The notes below the pieces were generated by a model, which worked only from the letters and a program-made list of their open reading frames with translations, had not been told where the DNA came from and searched no databases. 64,000 bases of DNA from Mycolicibacterium aubagnense (lineage in GTDB: Bacteria > Actinomycetota > Actinomycetes > Mycobacteriales > Mycobacteriaceae): NCBI RefSeq assembly GCF_010730955.1, contig NZ_AP022577.1:1488001-1552000 (forward strand), given 5' to 3'. This document shows, piece by piece, positions 40,755-48,936 of this stretch (positions within the stretch are counted from its first letter, which is position 1; every line of letters starts with the position of its first letter). The translations under genes were made by a program, and so were the position numbers.

Positions 40755-41093
40755 GTGCCCGACGCCGATGACGTGCGCCGCATCGCGCTGTCCCTCCCCG
40801 AAACCACCGAGAAGGAGCGTTGGGGCCATCCGACGTTCGACGTCGCGCGCAAGATGTTCGTCACCGTGCCCGACGATGAGACCTCTTTTGCGGTGCGCTG
40901 CCCCAGGTTTGACCGCGAAGAGCTGATCGCTGCCGAACCGCACAAATTCTGGGTGCCGCGGCACGAGGCCGCGTCGGCCTGGGTTCGCGTTCGGCTGGCC
41001 GCCCTCGAGGACGTGCAGGAACTGAGCGACATTCTCACCGATTCCTGGCGCCAGGCAGCCCCGGCCAGACTCATCGAGCAAGAGGAATCCTGA
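40755..41093 (+). CDS. MmcQ/YjbR family protein
   Basis: 112 aa, GTG 40755 with GGAAGG at 40740-40745. DDVRRIALSLPETTEKERWGHPTFDVARKMF near the start and HKFWVPRHEAASAWVRVRLAAL are typical of the family, a CyaY-like fold often called DNA-binding although its role is not settled. Convergent with the monooxygenase gene, 3 bp apart. Confidence 0.85.
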   Translation: MPDADDVRRIALSLPETTEKERWGHPTFDVARKMFVTVPDDETSFAVRCPRFDREELIAAEPHKFWVPRHEAASAWVRVRLAALEDVQELSDILTDSWRQAAPARLIEQEES

Positions 41094-41096
41094 AAG

Positions 41097-42569
41097 TCAG
41101 ACCCGCTGCGCCACCCGGCCGAAGACCATGGACTCTTCGATGCGGTCGAAGCGGTGGTCGATGACGTCGAGCACGTAGTTGTGCCGCACATGCCACGGCC
41201 GGTGGGTACCGGACTTGGGCAGCGCGTGGGGGTTGCGGTTGATGTAGCCGGCATCGAGGTCGAACGTCTTCTTCTCGTCCATCGGGGCGGCACCCAGATG
41301 CGGGTACGCATGGGTGTACCCGTGCGTGTCCATGTACGTCACCAGCTTTGCGAAGGCGCGCGCCGTCATGTCGGCGCGCAGCGTCCACGACGCGTTCGTG
41401 TAACCCAGGCACCACGCCATGTTCGGCACGTCCTCGAGCAGGAACTCCTTGTAGACATACCGGTCGGACGGCGTGATCGGGACACCGTCGACAGCCAACG
41501 AGATGCCGCCGAGGGCCTGCAACTCCAGCCCCGTCGCGGTCACGATGATGTCGGCATCAACGCGCGCACCGGATTTCAGCACGATGCCGGTGGCATCGAC
41601 ATGAGAGATGTGGTCGGTGACAACCTCGGCGCGGCCGTCACCGATGGCGGTGAAGATGTCCCGGTCGAGCACCGCACAGAGGCGTTGATCCCACGGGTCG
41701 TACTTCGGGTTGAAGTGCACGTCCACGGGGTAGCCCGGCGGCAACGCGGCCATGGCCCGGTTGCGGATGAGGCGGCGGCCGCCCTTGGGGAATTTACGCA
41801 GCAGGTTGTAGCTCAGCACCCCGATGAGTACGTTGCGGAACCACACGATCCGGTGGGCGACCTTGCGGGGCAACAGCTTCCGGATCAGGTTGACCATCGG
41901 GTCGACCTGCCACTGGGACATCAGGTAGGTGGGCGACCGCTGCAACATGGTCACCTTCGCGGCAGTCTTGGCCATGGCGGGCACCAGGCTGATGGCCGTC
42001 GCACCACTGCCGATCACCACCACCTTCTTACCGGCGTATTCGAGCGACTCGGGCCAGAACTGAGGATGGACGACGTCACCGGTGAAGGTATCGATGCCGG
42101 GGAAATCCGGGGTGTACCCCTGGTCGTAGTTGTAGTAGCCGGTGCCGCAGAACAGGAATCGGGCGCGGTAGGCCTTGGCCTCGCCGTTCTGCCTGGTCTG
42201 CACCGTCCACGTGTCGGTCGCCGAATCCCAATTGGCCGAGAGCACATGGGTGTCGAAGGTGATGTGACGGTCGATGCCGTAGGTGTGCGCCGCGGTGGTC
42301 AGGTACTCCCGGATGTGATCGCCATCGGCGATGTTCTCCGGCCTGGTCCACGGCTGATACGGGAAGCTCAGCGTGAAGATGTCGCTGTCCGAACGGATTC
42401 CTGGATAGCGGAACAAGTCCCAGGTGCCGCCGATGCGTGCGCGCCGCTCCAGGACCGCATAGGTGGTCTGGGGGCTGCGTTGGTGCAGCCGGTATGCGGC
42501 CCCGATGCCGGAGATGCCGGCGCCGATGATCAGCACGTCGAAAAATTCGCCGCCGTCGCTACCCGTCAT
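41097..42569 (-). CDS. Baeyer-Villiger-type flavin monooxygenase, EthA-like
   Basis: 490 aa, the same length as M. tuberculosis EthA (489) and similar throughout. FAD site GAGISGIGAA (residues 16-25), the Baeyer-Villiger fingerprint FTGDVVHPQFW (residues 162-172, F-x-G-x3-H-x3-W) and NADPH site GSGATA are intact; GTWDLFRYPGIRSDSD is shared with EthA. It inserts oxygen into a ketone to make an ester or lactone. Last gene of the minus operon dehydrogenase-esterase-monooxygenase. It could activate thioamide prodrugs as EthA does, but this is not shown. Confidence 0.92.
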   Translation of the reverse strand: MTGSDGGEFFDVLIIGAGISGIGAAYRLHQRSPQTTYAVLERRARIGGTWDLFRYPGIRSDSDIFTLSFPYQPWTRPENIADGDHIREYLTTAAHTYGIDRHITFDTHVLSANWDSATDTWTVQTRQNGEAKAYRARFLFCGTGYYNYDQGYTPDFPGIDTFTGDVVHPQFWPESLEYAGKKVVVIGSGATAISLVPAMAKTAAKVTMLQRSPTYLMSQWQVDPMVNLIRKLLPRKVAHRIVWFRNVLIGVLSYNLLRKFPKGGRRLIRNRAMAALPPGYPVDVHFNPKYDPWDQRLCAVLDRDIFTAIGDGRAEVVTDHISHVDATGIVLKSGARVDADIIVTATGLELQALGGISLAVDGVPITPSDRYVYKEFLLEDVPNMAWCLGYTNASWTLRADMTARAFAKLVTYMDTHGYTHAYPHLGAAPMDEKKTFDLDAGYINRNPHALPKSGTHRPWHVRHNYVLDVIDHRFDRIEESMVFGRVAQRV

Positions 42570-42624
42570 GAATCTCCCTTGATCTGATCCGGTACCGCCG
42601 GTTCCACCTTAGGACATCGCGGCC

Positions 42625-43581
42625 CTAGGCAGTCGAGCTGTGAGCCGACCCGGCGAGCAGCGCCCGCAAATGCTGATTGACCTGCTCGGGGCGCTCGAGG
42701 TTCGCACAGTGCCCACCGCCCAGCTCGACGAACGACCAGAGATTGGGGACGTTCCTGGCAATCCGCCGTGACGCCGCGATGGGCAGGAGCCGGTCCTTCG
42801 TGCTGCCGATGACCAGCGTCGGAACCGTCAGGTTGTCGAGGCCGATGTGGTGAGCATCGAGGTTGTCCACCAGAGCGTTGACCCACCCGCTGCGGCCGGC
42901 GGCGGAGGTGCCCATGAACAGTTCATAGACGTAGTCGGCAACCGCCGGGTCGGCGTCACGACCGACCGCGATCATCGCCACGAACTGGCGGGCCGCCTTG
43001 CGCGAACCCGGCACCAGCGGCGCCCCGCCGAAGGTCTTGAGGATGCGGCCGGCGGCGTAGGCCCGGGACTTCGCGAGCGAGTTCGGGACCTGCGCCAGCT
43101 GAACCAGCTTGAGCAGGTCCCCGGTGGTGGTGTTGAGCAGAGCGACGGCATGTGCGCATTCGGTGACGCGCCGCGGGTAGCGCTGCGCCCAGGACGTGAT
43201 CGCGATACCGCCCATCGAGTGGCCGGCGATGACGGCCCGCTCCCCCGGCCTGAGCGTCGCCGTCAACACCGAGTCGAGGTCGGCCGCGAGAAAGTCCAGG
43301 TTGTACTTGTGGCGGCCCTTGGGCGCCCCGCTCTGCCCGTGCCCGCGGTGGTCGTAGGCAATGACCCGGTAGTCGGTCGCCAGGTCCGCGATCTGGTTGC
43401 CCCACACACCGATGGCGCAGGTGATGCCGTGAGCGAAGACGATCGGCCGGCCATGTTCGGGGCCGAAGACCTCGGCGTGCAGCCGGGTGCCGTCAACGGC
43501 CTCGATCTCCATGGAACGGCCTGGTGGCAGCGCTGCGGGACGCCCGGGTCTGACCAGCTGGGATTGACTGAAGGCGGTCAT
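42625..43581 (-). CDS. Alpha/beta hydrolase, candidate esterase of the ketone pathway
   Basis: 318 aa from ATG 43581 (GGAGCA just upstream). Nucleophile elbow GHSMGG (Ser about residue 122), oxyanion HGIT near 51, and the late Asp (STKD) and His (GGGHCANLE) complete the triad. Placed between an alcohol dehydrogenase and a Baeyer-Villiger monooxygenase with gaps of 59 and 55 bp, it probably hydrolyses the ester made by the latter. The longer open frame to 44160 is a shadow. Confidence 0.87.
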   Translation of the reverse strand: MTAFSQSQLVRPGRPAALPPGRSMEIEAVDGTRLHAEVFGPEHGRPIVFAHGITCAIGVWGNQIADLATDYRVIAYDHRGHGQSGAPKGRHKYNLDFLAADLDSVLTATLRPGERAVIAGHSMGGIAITSWAQRYPRRVTECAHAVALLNTTTGDLLKLVQLAQVPNSLAKSRAYAAGRILKTFGGAPLVPGSRKAARQFVAMIAVGRDADPAVADYVYELFMGTSAAGRSGWVNALVDNLDAHHIGLDNLTVPTLVIGSTKDRLLPIAASRRIARNVPNLWSFVELGGGHCANLERPEQVNQHLRALLAGSAHSSTA

Positions 43582-43640
43582 ACTGCTCCGTTCGGGTTCG
43601 GCGACGTTGCCGGCGGGACATCCCGTACCAGCGAGCCTAC

Positions 43641-44732
43641 CTAAATAACCAGCACAGGCTTCACAGCGCGACCGGCCGTGGCGTCCGACCAGGCGTCGGC
43701 GAAGCGGTCGAACCGGTATGTCCGAACCAGTTTGTCGACGGGCAACTCGCCCCGCAGGACGTGCCCGGCCAGCTGCGGGATGAAGGTGTGCGGCGCACTG
43801 TCGCCTTCGATGACCCCTTGTACCCGGAGCCCGTTGGCCAGGATCAGTCCGACAGGTAGCTCGGCGGTCAGCGCGCCCAACCCGACGAGCGCGAGGGTGC
43901 CGCATTTGCGCAGCAGGGTCAGCGCCGTGCTGATGACATCCGCCCGCGCGGTGGTGTCGACGGCGAGCGCCGCCCCACCTCCGGTGAGTTCCATGAGCTC
44001 GGCCACAAGGCTCTCCGAAGCCGGGTCGACGGCCCCGGTGGCACCCAATTCGATTGCCAGCGCCCGCCGTTCGGCGATCGGGTCGACAGCGATGATCGTG
44101 CGGCACCCGGCGATGCGCGCACCCATCACCGCCGAGAGGCCCACCGCGCCCGCACCCCACACCACCAGGACGTCGTCGGGCCGTGCCGTCAAGGTGTTCA
44201 GCACGGCTCCGACACCGGTCTGCACACTGCAGGCCAGTGGCGCCGCCAGCTGCGCGTCGATACCGTCCGGCAGCACCACCACGTTGGACGTGTTGGCCAG
44301 CGCATGGGTGGCGAAGCTCGACTGACCGAAGAATCCGCCGCGAACCGGCTGACCGTCCAGCCGCAAGGCGCTCGTGTCGTCACCACGATCGCCGGCCATG
44401 TTCAAGCGGGTCGCGTTGTCGCAGTAGGCGGGCGTGTCGGACGAGCAGGCGGCGCATTGCGAGCAGCTCGCGAAGGTCAGGACGACCTGCCGGCCGACGT
44501 CGATGCGGGCGTCCGGGCCGGCGGCCAGGACGGTGCCGGCGCCCTCGTGGCCGAAAACCATGGGCAGTCGCTTCTCCGGCCAGCGTGCCGCAGTGCTGAT
44601 GTCGGTATGGCAGATGCCGACCGCATTGATGCCGACCAGCACCTCGTTGCCCCGCGGCTCGCGAATCTGGACGTCGGTGAGTTCAGGGGTCGAACCCGGG
44701 CGAAGCAACACCGCGGCACGTGCGTCGATCAT
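43641..44732 (-). CDS. Zinc-dependent alcohol dehydrogenase
   Basis: 363 aa, medium-chain family. Catalytic zinc ligands in GICHTD and GHEGAG; structural zinc cysteines in CSQCAACSSDTPAYC; NAD site GAGAVGLSAV with an acidic residue after the next strand (AVDPI), suggesting NAD. First gene of the operon; a 25-bp inverted repeat lies just upstream of its ATG. Likely oxidises a secondary or primary alcohol feeding, or produced by, the monooxygenase step. Confidence 0.92.
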   Translation of the reverse strand: MIDARAAVLLRPGSTPELTDVQIREPRGNEVLVGINAVGICHTDISTAARWPEKRLPMVFGHEGAGTVLAAGPDARIDVGRQVVLTFASCSQCAACSSDTPAYCDNATRLNMAGDRGDDTSALRLDGQPVRGGFFGQSSFATHALANTSNVVVLPDGIDAQLAAPLACSVQTGVGAVLNTLTARPDDVLVVWGAGAVGLSAVMGARIAGCRTIIAVDPIAERRALAIELGATGAVDPASESLVAELMELTGGGAALAVDTTARADVISTALTLLRKCGTLALVGLGALTAELPVGLILANGLRVQGVIEGDSAPHTFIPQLAGHVLRGELPVDKLVRTYRFDRFADAWSDATAGRAVKPVLVI

Positions 44733-44734
44733 GC

Positions 44735-44759
44735 CGGGATGTTAGATGGTGACATCCCG
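44735..44759. promoter_or_regulatory. Inverted repeat in divergent promoter
   Basis: CGGGATGT (44735-44742) and ACATCCCG (44752-44759) are perfect 8-bp arms around a 9-nt spacer. The repeat occupies most of the 46 bp between the alcohol dehydrogenase gene and the quinone-oxidoreductase gene, so one bound regulator would control both. No regulator gene is adjacent. Confidence 0.55.
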
Positions 44760-44778
44760 CGACGGAATTGAGGACACT

Positions 44779-45750
44779 ATGCGCGCCATTCAGATCGCCC
44801 GGTTGGACGGCCCGTCAGCAGCCGAACTCAACGAGATTCCCGAACCCGACGGCAGCGGCGCCGTGGTGATCGAGGTGCACGCCGCCGGTGTCGCCTTCCC
44901 CGACGCGCTGCAGTCCCGCGGTCTCTATCAGCACAAGCCCGAGTTGCCGTACACCCCGGGCGCCGAGCTCGCAGGTGTCGTGCGCAGCGCACCCGCCGGA
45001 GCGCACGTGGTGGCCGGAGACCGGGTGGCCGCTCTGACCATGCTGTCCGGTGCGATGGCCGAAGTCGTTGCGCTACCGGCCGATCGGGTCTTCAAGCTGC
45101 CCGACACCGTGTCCTTCGAGGCCGGCGCCGGGCTGCTGTTCAACGACCTGACGGTGCATTGCGCGCTGCGCACCCGCGGTCGGCTGGCACCGGGCGAGAC
45201 GGTGCTGGTGCACGGTGCCGCCGGCGGCATCGGCACGTCGACGCTGCGGTTGGCCCCGGCGTTCGGGGCGGCCCGCACCATCGCGGTGGTGAGCTCGGAG
45301 GACAAGGCCGAAATCGCCCGTGCTGCAGGCGCTTCCGATGTGGTGCTGGCCGATGGATTCAAGGATGCGGTGAGTGAGCTGACGGGTGGCCGGGGCGTCG
45401 ATGTGGTTCTCGATCCGGTGGGTGGCGATCGGTTCACGGACTCCCTCCGGTCGCTGGCACCGGGTGGTCGACTCTTGGTGGTGGGATTCACCGGTGGCGA
45501 TATCCCGACGGTGAAGGTGAACCGGCTGCTGCTCAACAACGTCGACGCGGTGGGTGTCGGCTGGGGTGCGTGGGCCATGACCCACCCGGGCTACCTCGCC
45601 GAGCAATGGGAGGAACTGGAGCCGCTGCTGGCGTCCGGTGCCATCATCCCGCCGGCACCCGAGGCGTATCCGCTGGAGCGCGCCGCGGATGCCATCGCGT
45701 CGCTGGAAAACCGTTCGGCCAAGGGCAAAGTAGTCGTCACGGTGCGCTGA
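44779..45750 (+). CDS. NADPH:quinone oxidoreductase-like, zinc-free
   Basis: 323 aa from ATG 44779 (TTGAGGA upstream). Medium-chain fold without zinc ligands: GVAFPDALQSRGLYQHKPELPYTPGAELAG, then VLVHGAAGGIGTSTLRLA for NADPH and GGRGVDVVLDPVGGDRF. Quinone oxidoreductases or acyl reductases are both possible. Overlaps the end of the convergent CocE gene by 14 bp. Confidence 0.88.
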   Translation: MRAIQIARLDGPSAAELNEIPEPDGSGAVVIEVHAAGVAFPDALQSRGLYQHKPELPYTPGAELAGVVRSAPAGAHVVAGDRVAALTMLSGAMAEVVALPADRVFKLPDTVSFEAGAGLLFNDLTVHCALRTRGRLAPGETVLVHGAAGGIGTSTLRLAPAFGAARTIAVVSSEDKAEIARAAGASDVVLADGFKDAVSELTGGRGVDVVLDPVGGDRFTDSLRSLAPGGRLLVVGFTGGDIPTVKVNRLLLNNVDAVGVGWGAWAMTHPGYLAEQWEELEPLLASGAIIPPAPEAYPLERAADAIASLENRSAKGKVVVTVR

Positions 45751-47350
45751 CCGGCAGCACCAGCCGAGACTGCCCGCCGTCGCCGTGCGCGACGGTGTGT
45801 ACGGACGGCACCATCCGGGTGGCGGTGGCCAGCGGATCGCCGGTCCCGAGATTTCTGGCGAACCGTGGGAAACAGCCACCGGCGATCAGCAGCCGGATCC
45901 GGTGGCCGGCGGCGAATCGGTACGCAGTCGCGTCGAGCTCGAGGCGCAGCCGCGCCTCCGGGGTGTCAGCCGCGGTGAGCCGCAGGTATCCATCGGTGAC
46001 ATTTGTCGAATGTCCGTCGGGCGCAACGTCGCTGATCCGAACGAACACGTCGGCGTGCGGGTTGTCGGTGCGGTGGTCCAGTTCGACGTAGGGCGTACCG
46101 ATGACGTCGAGATCCGCGGGCAGCACGGGGCTGGTGAAGGACAGGACATCCGAGCGCTCGGCCAGCTCGGTGTCGTCGATGTAGCCCGACTTTCCGGAAA
46201 CCAGCAGGCGTCCACCGACGCTCGGCGTGGGATCGGCCGGGTCGTAGACAAATGTCGAGGGTGCGCCGCTGTCGGGCGGCGTCTCGGCCAGCGCCGCTCC
46301 AGGGTGCAGATGCCACACCATTTCCGCGACCGGTGGCGGCCACTCCTGCATGTCGAGCCAGTCACCGCCGGCGACGCAGATGCGCACCGGAGCCGCGGCG
46401 CGGCGCGACCCGTCCAACCACAGCACGGATTCTTTGATCGCTTCGGTGCCGCCCGACCCGTGAGTCCATGGCCCTACCGTGAGCGCCACATCGACGCCGC
46501 GGGCCCGCAGCCGCCGGTACTGCTCGAGCGTCTGGTCCACGAACACGTCCTGCCACCCGGTGATCAGCAGTACCGGGCCGCGCAGGTTGTCGAGTGCGGC
46601 AGCCACACCGTTCTCTGCCCAGTAGGGCGACGACGGATCCGGCTGTTCGAGCCACGCGTTGAACCACGGGGTGCGGCCGCCCAGCAATTCGGCCGCCGCC
46701 GGATCGAGCGGCAGCGTCTCCAATACCGGCTTCAGGGTTCGCGGCGTCGCCATGCCGCGAAGGATCTGACGGATCCAACCGCCACGGTGCTGCCAGGCGA
46801 CCTGATAGCTCCAGCCCAGGAAGTCGCCGAGCGCGAATGATCCTGTGCTCCACACCGAATGACCGAAATCGTGCGGCGCCATGGTGATCACCGAAGTGGT
46901 CAGGTCGGCAGGCTGGTCGACCAGGAGCGCCAGCTGGGTGAAACCCAGGTAGGAGGCGCCAACAGTGGCGAATTCCCCTGTGTACCAAGGCTGTTTACGC
47001 AGCCACTCGACGGTGTCGGCGCCGTCGTCGACCTCATGGCGACCCGGCTCGAAGGCTCCTTCGGAACCGAAGGTACCGCGGGTGCTCTGCAGTATGACGT
47101 GAAAACCCTGCCCCGCGTACAGCCCGGCGAACACCCGGTTGGGCAGCCCGTCACGGCCGTACGGCCCCCGCATCAACAACGTGCCGGCCGGTTTCCGGGT
47201 CCGCGGCGCGTAGTGATCGGCCAGCAACACCGCACCGTCGCGCATCGGCACCGGCAGCGACCGTTCCACCCGGAAACTCTTGGCTCGCGGCAGACCCAAG
47301 CGGCGGGTCAGTGCGCGGGCACCGAGCCACGCCAGGGTGTCGCGTCGCAC
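45737..47350 (-). CDS. CocE/NonD family hydrolase (S15-type)
   Basis: 537 aa from GTG 47350 with GAGGAGA about 7 nt upstream; the open frame to 47767 is not supported. Active serine in VGASYLGFTQ (about residue 139), preceded by the domain with YGRDGLPNRVFAG; the C-terminal jelly-roll begins about residue 310. X-Pro-dipeptidyl-peptidase-like enzymes of this family cleave esters or amides. No signal peptide. Confidence 0.85.
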   Translation of the reverse strand: MRRDTLAWLGARALTRRLGLPRAKSFRVERSLPVPMRDGAVLLADHYAPRTRKPAGTLLMRGPYGRDGLPNRVFAGLYAGQGFHVILQSTRGTFGSEGAFEPGRHEVDDGADTVEWLRKQPWYTGEFATVGASYLGFTQLALLVDQPADLTTSVITMAPHDFGHSVWSTGSFALGDFLGWSYQVAWQHRGGWIRQILRGMATPRTLKPVLETLPLDPAAAELLGGRTPWFNAWLEQPDPSSPYWAENGVAAALDNLRGPVLLITGWQDVFVDQTLEQYRRLRARGVDVALTVGPWTHGSGGTEAIKESVLWLDGSRRAAAPVRICVAGGDWLDMQEWPPPVAEMVWHLHPGAALAETPPDSGAPSTFVYDPADPTPSVGGRLLVSGKSGYIDDTELAERSDVLSFTSPVLPADLDVIGTPYVELDHRTDNPHADVFVRISDVAPDGHSTNVTDGYLRLTAADTPEARLRLELDATAYRFAAGHRIRLLIAGGCFPRFARNLGTGDPLATATRMVPSVHTVAHGDGGQSRLVLPVSAP

Positions 47351-47473
47351 GTCGCAGTCTCCTCGTGGGTCGGGGGTCTGGACCCATTTTCCACGGCAGC
47401 AGCACATCCACAGCAATTCAGGGCCGGAACTGTGATCTGATCGACGGGGCAGGAAGCCCACGGAGGGACGAAC

Positions 47474-48883
47474 ATGGGCGGACCGATGTTGACGCGGCGA
47501 CGCTTCCTCGGCAGCTCCGCGCTGGCCGCGGCGTTCGGCGCCATGCCGGGCAACGTGCAGCAGGCCCTCTCCGAACCAGTGGCGCCGAAACCGATCGAGC
47601 ACGTCGTGCTGCTGATGCAGGAGAACCGCTCGTTCGACCACTATTTCGGCACCATGCCGGGCGTCCGCGGATTCGGGGATCCCAACGCAGCCACTCTTCC
47701 GAACGGCGCCAGCGTGTTTCAACAACCCGACCCGGAGAACCCCGACGGCTACACCCTGCCGTTCCACCTGGACAGCGCGACCAACAGCGTGCAGAAGATC
47801 CCGTCCACCTCACACGCCTGGTCGGTGCAGCACGAAGCACTGGCCGGCGGCCGCATGGACGGCTGGCTGCCCGCGCACCGCAAGGCCGACGGTGCGAACG
47901 GCCCGTACGTCATGGGGTACTACCAGCGCGAGGACATCCCGTTCCACTTCGCCCTGGCCGATGCCTTCACGGTGTGCGACGCCTATCACAGCTCGGTACT
48001 GGGGCCCACCTGGCCGAACCGGATGATGTGGATGACCGGCACGATCGACCCTGCCGGCCTCGGCGGCGGACCGATCATCAAGAACGTCGTGCCGCCCGGC
48101 GGTTATTCGTGGACCACCTACCCGGAACGCCTCGAGGCTGCCGGCGTCAGCTGGAAGGTCTACAGCGAGACCGACGACTACGGCTTGAACGTGTTGTCGC
48201 GGTTCCGCCAGTTCCAGCAAGCCCCACACGATTCAGCGTTGTACCGCAAAGGAATTGCGGTCTCTCCTGCCGGCTCGTTCGACGAAGATGCCCGCGCCGG
48301 CCGACTGCCGGCGGTGTCCTGGATCATTCCGAGCGCGGCGGCGTGCGAGCATCCCGACTTTCGTCCCGCCGACGGCGCCGAATTCATCGCTGACCGGATC
48401 AACGCCATCGCAGCCAATCCCGAGGCATGGGCCAAGACGGTCTTCATCCTCAGCTACGACGAGAACGACGGCCTGTTCGACCATGTGATCCCGCCGCTGC
48501 CTCCAGCCGGCACTCCGGACGAATTCGTACGCGGCCAACCGATCGGCGGTGGCTACCGGGTGCCGTGCATCATCGTCTCGCCATGGACCTCGGGCGGCTG
48601 GGTGGCCGGAGAGACGTTCGACCACACCTCGACCCTGCGGTTCCTGGAGTGGTTCACCGGTGTGCGTGAACCCAACATCTCGGCCTGGCGGCGCCGGACG
48701 TTCGGCGATCTGCGGTCCGCCCTGCGGCTCGACCAGCCGTCCGGGCAGCCTGTCGTCTTCCCCGGTGTCGACCAGGAAGTGTTGCGCGCCAACGCCTCCG
48801 ACCAGCTTCCACTGCCGGCGGTGCCGCCGGTACCGCAGAGCCGGCCCGCGCAAATGCCCGGCACAAAACCGCGTGTGGGGTAG
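47474..48883 (+). CDS. Tat-exported phospholipase C/phosphoesterase family protein
   Basis: 469 aa, ATG 47474 with GGAGGGA at 47461-47467. Twin-arginine signal TRRRFLGSSALAAAFGAMPG, then EHVVLLMQENRSFDHYFGTMPGVRGF, the metal/nucleophile site of acid-phosphatase-like phospholipase C. SYDENDGLFDHVIPP is the second conserved metal site. Shorter than the 500-plus of PlcA-C, lacking their C-terminal extension. Folded before export and likely anchored or released at the cell surface. Confidence 0.88.
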   Translation: MGGPMLTRRRFLGSSALAAAFGAMPGNVQQALSEPVAPKPIEHVVLLMQENRSFDHYFGTMPGVRGFGDPNAATLPNGASVFQQPDPENPDGYTLPFHLDSATNSVQKIPSTSHAWSVQHEALAGGRMDGWLPAHRKADGANGPYVMGYYQREDIPFHFALADAFTVCDAYHSSVLGPTWPNRMMWMTGTIDPAGLGGGPIIKNVVPPGGYSWTTYPERLEAAGVSWKVYSETDDYGLNVLSRFRQFQQAPHDSALYRKGIAVSPAGSFDEDARAGRLPAVSWIIPSAAACEHPDFRPADGAEFIADRINAIAANPEAWAKTVFILSYDENDGLFDHVIPPLPPAGTPDEFVRGQPIGGGYRVPCIIVSPWTSGGWVAGETFDHTSTLRFLEWFTGVREPNISAWRRRTFGDLRSALRLDQPSGQPVVFPGVDQEVLRANASDQLPLPAVPPVPQSRPAQMPGTKPRVG

Positions 48884-48936
48884 GGATTTGTGCACGATTT
48901 TTCGCGGTTGGCGCGGAAAATCGTGCACAAATCCCT
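48882..48936. terminator. Long perfect-stem hairpin between convergent genes
   Basis: 25-nt arms (48882-48906 and 48912-48936) pair with only one G-T wobble around a 5-nt loop, GTTGG. The outer end includes the stop codons of both convergent genes (48881-48883 and 48935-48937). T-runs on both sides of the stem suit bidirectional termination; the core contains the palindrome GTGCAC. Confidence 0.75.

Noticed and set aside
41154..42587. A 477-codon plus-strand frame opposite the monooxygenase gene
   Set aside because: Antisense of a clearly conserved gene; composition is Val/Gly/Arg/His-rich without motifs.
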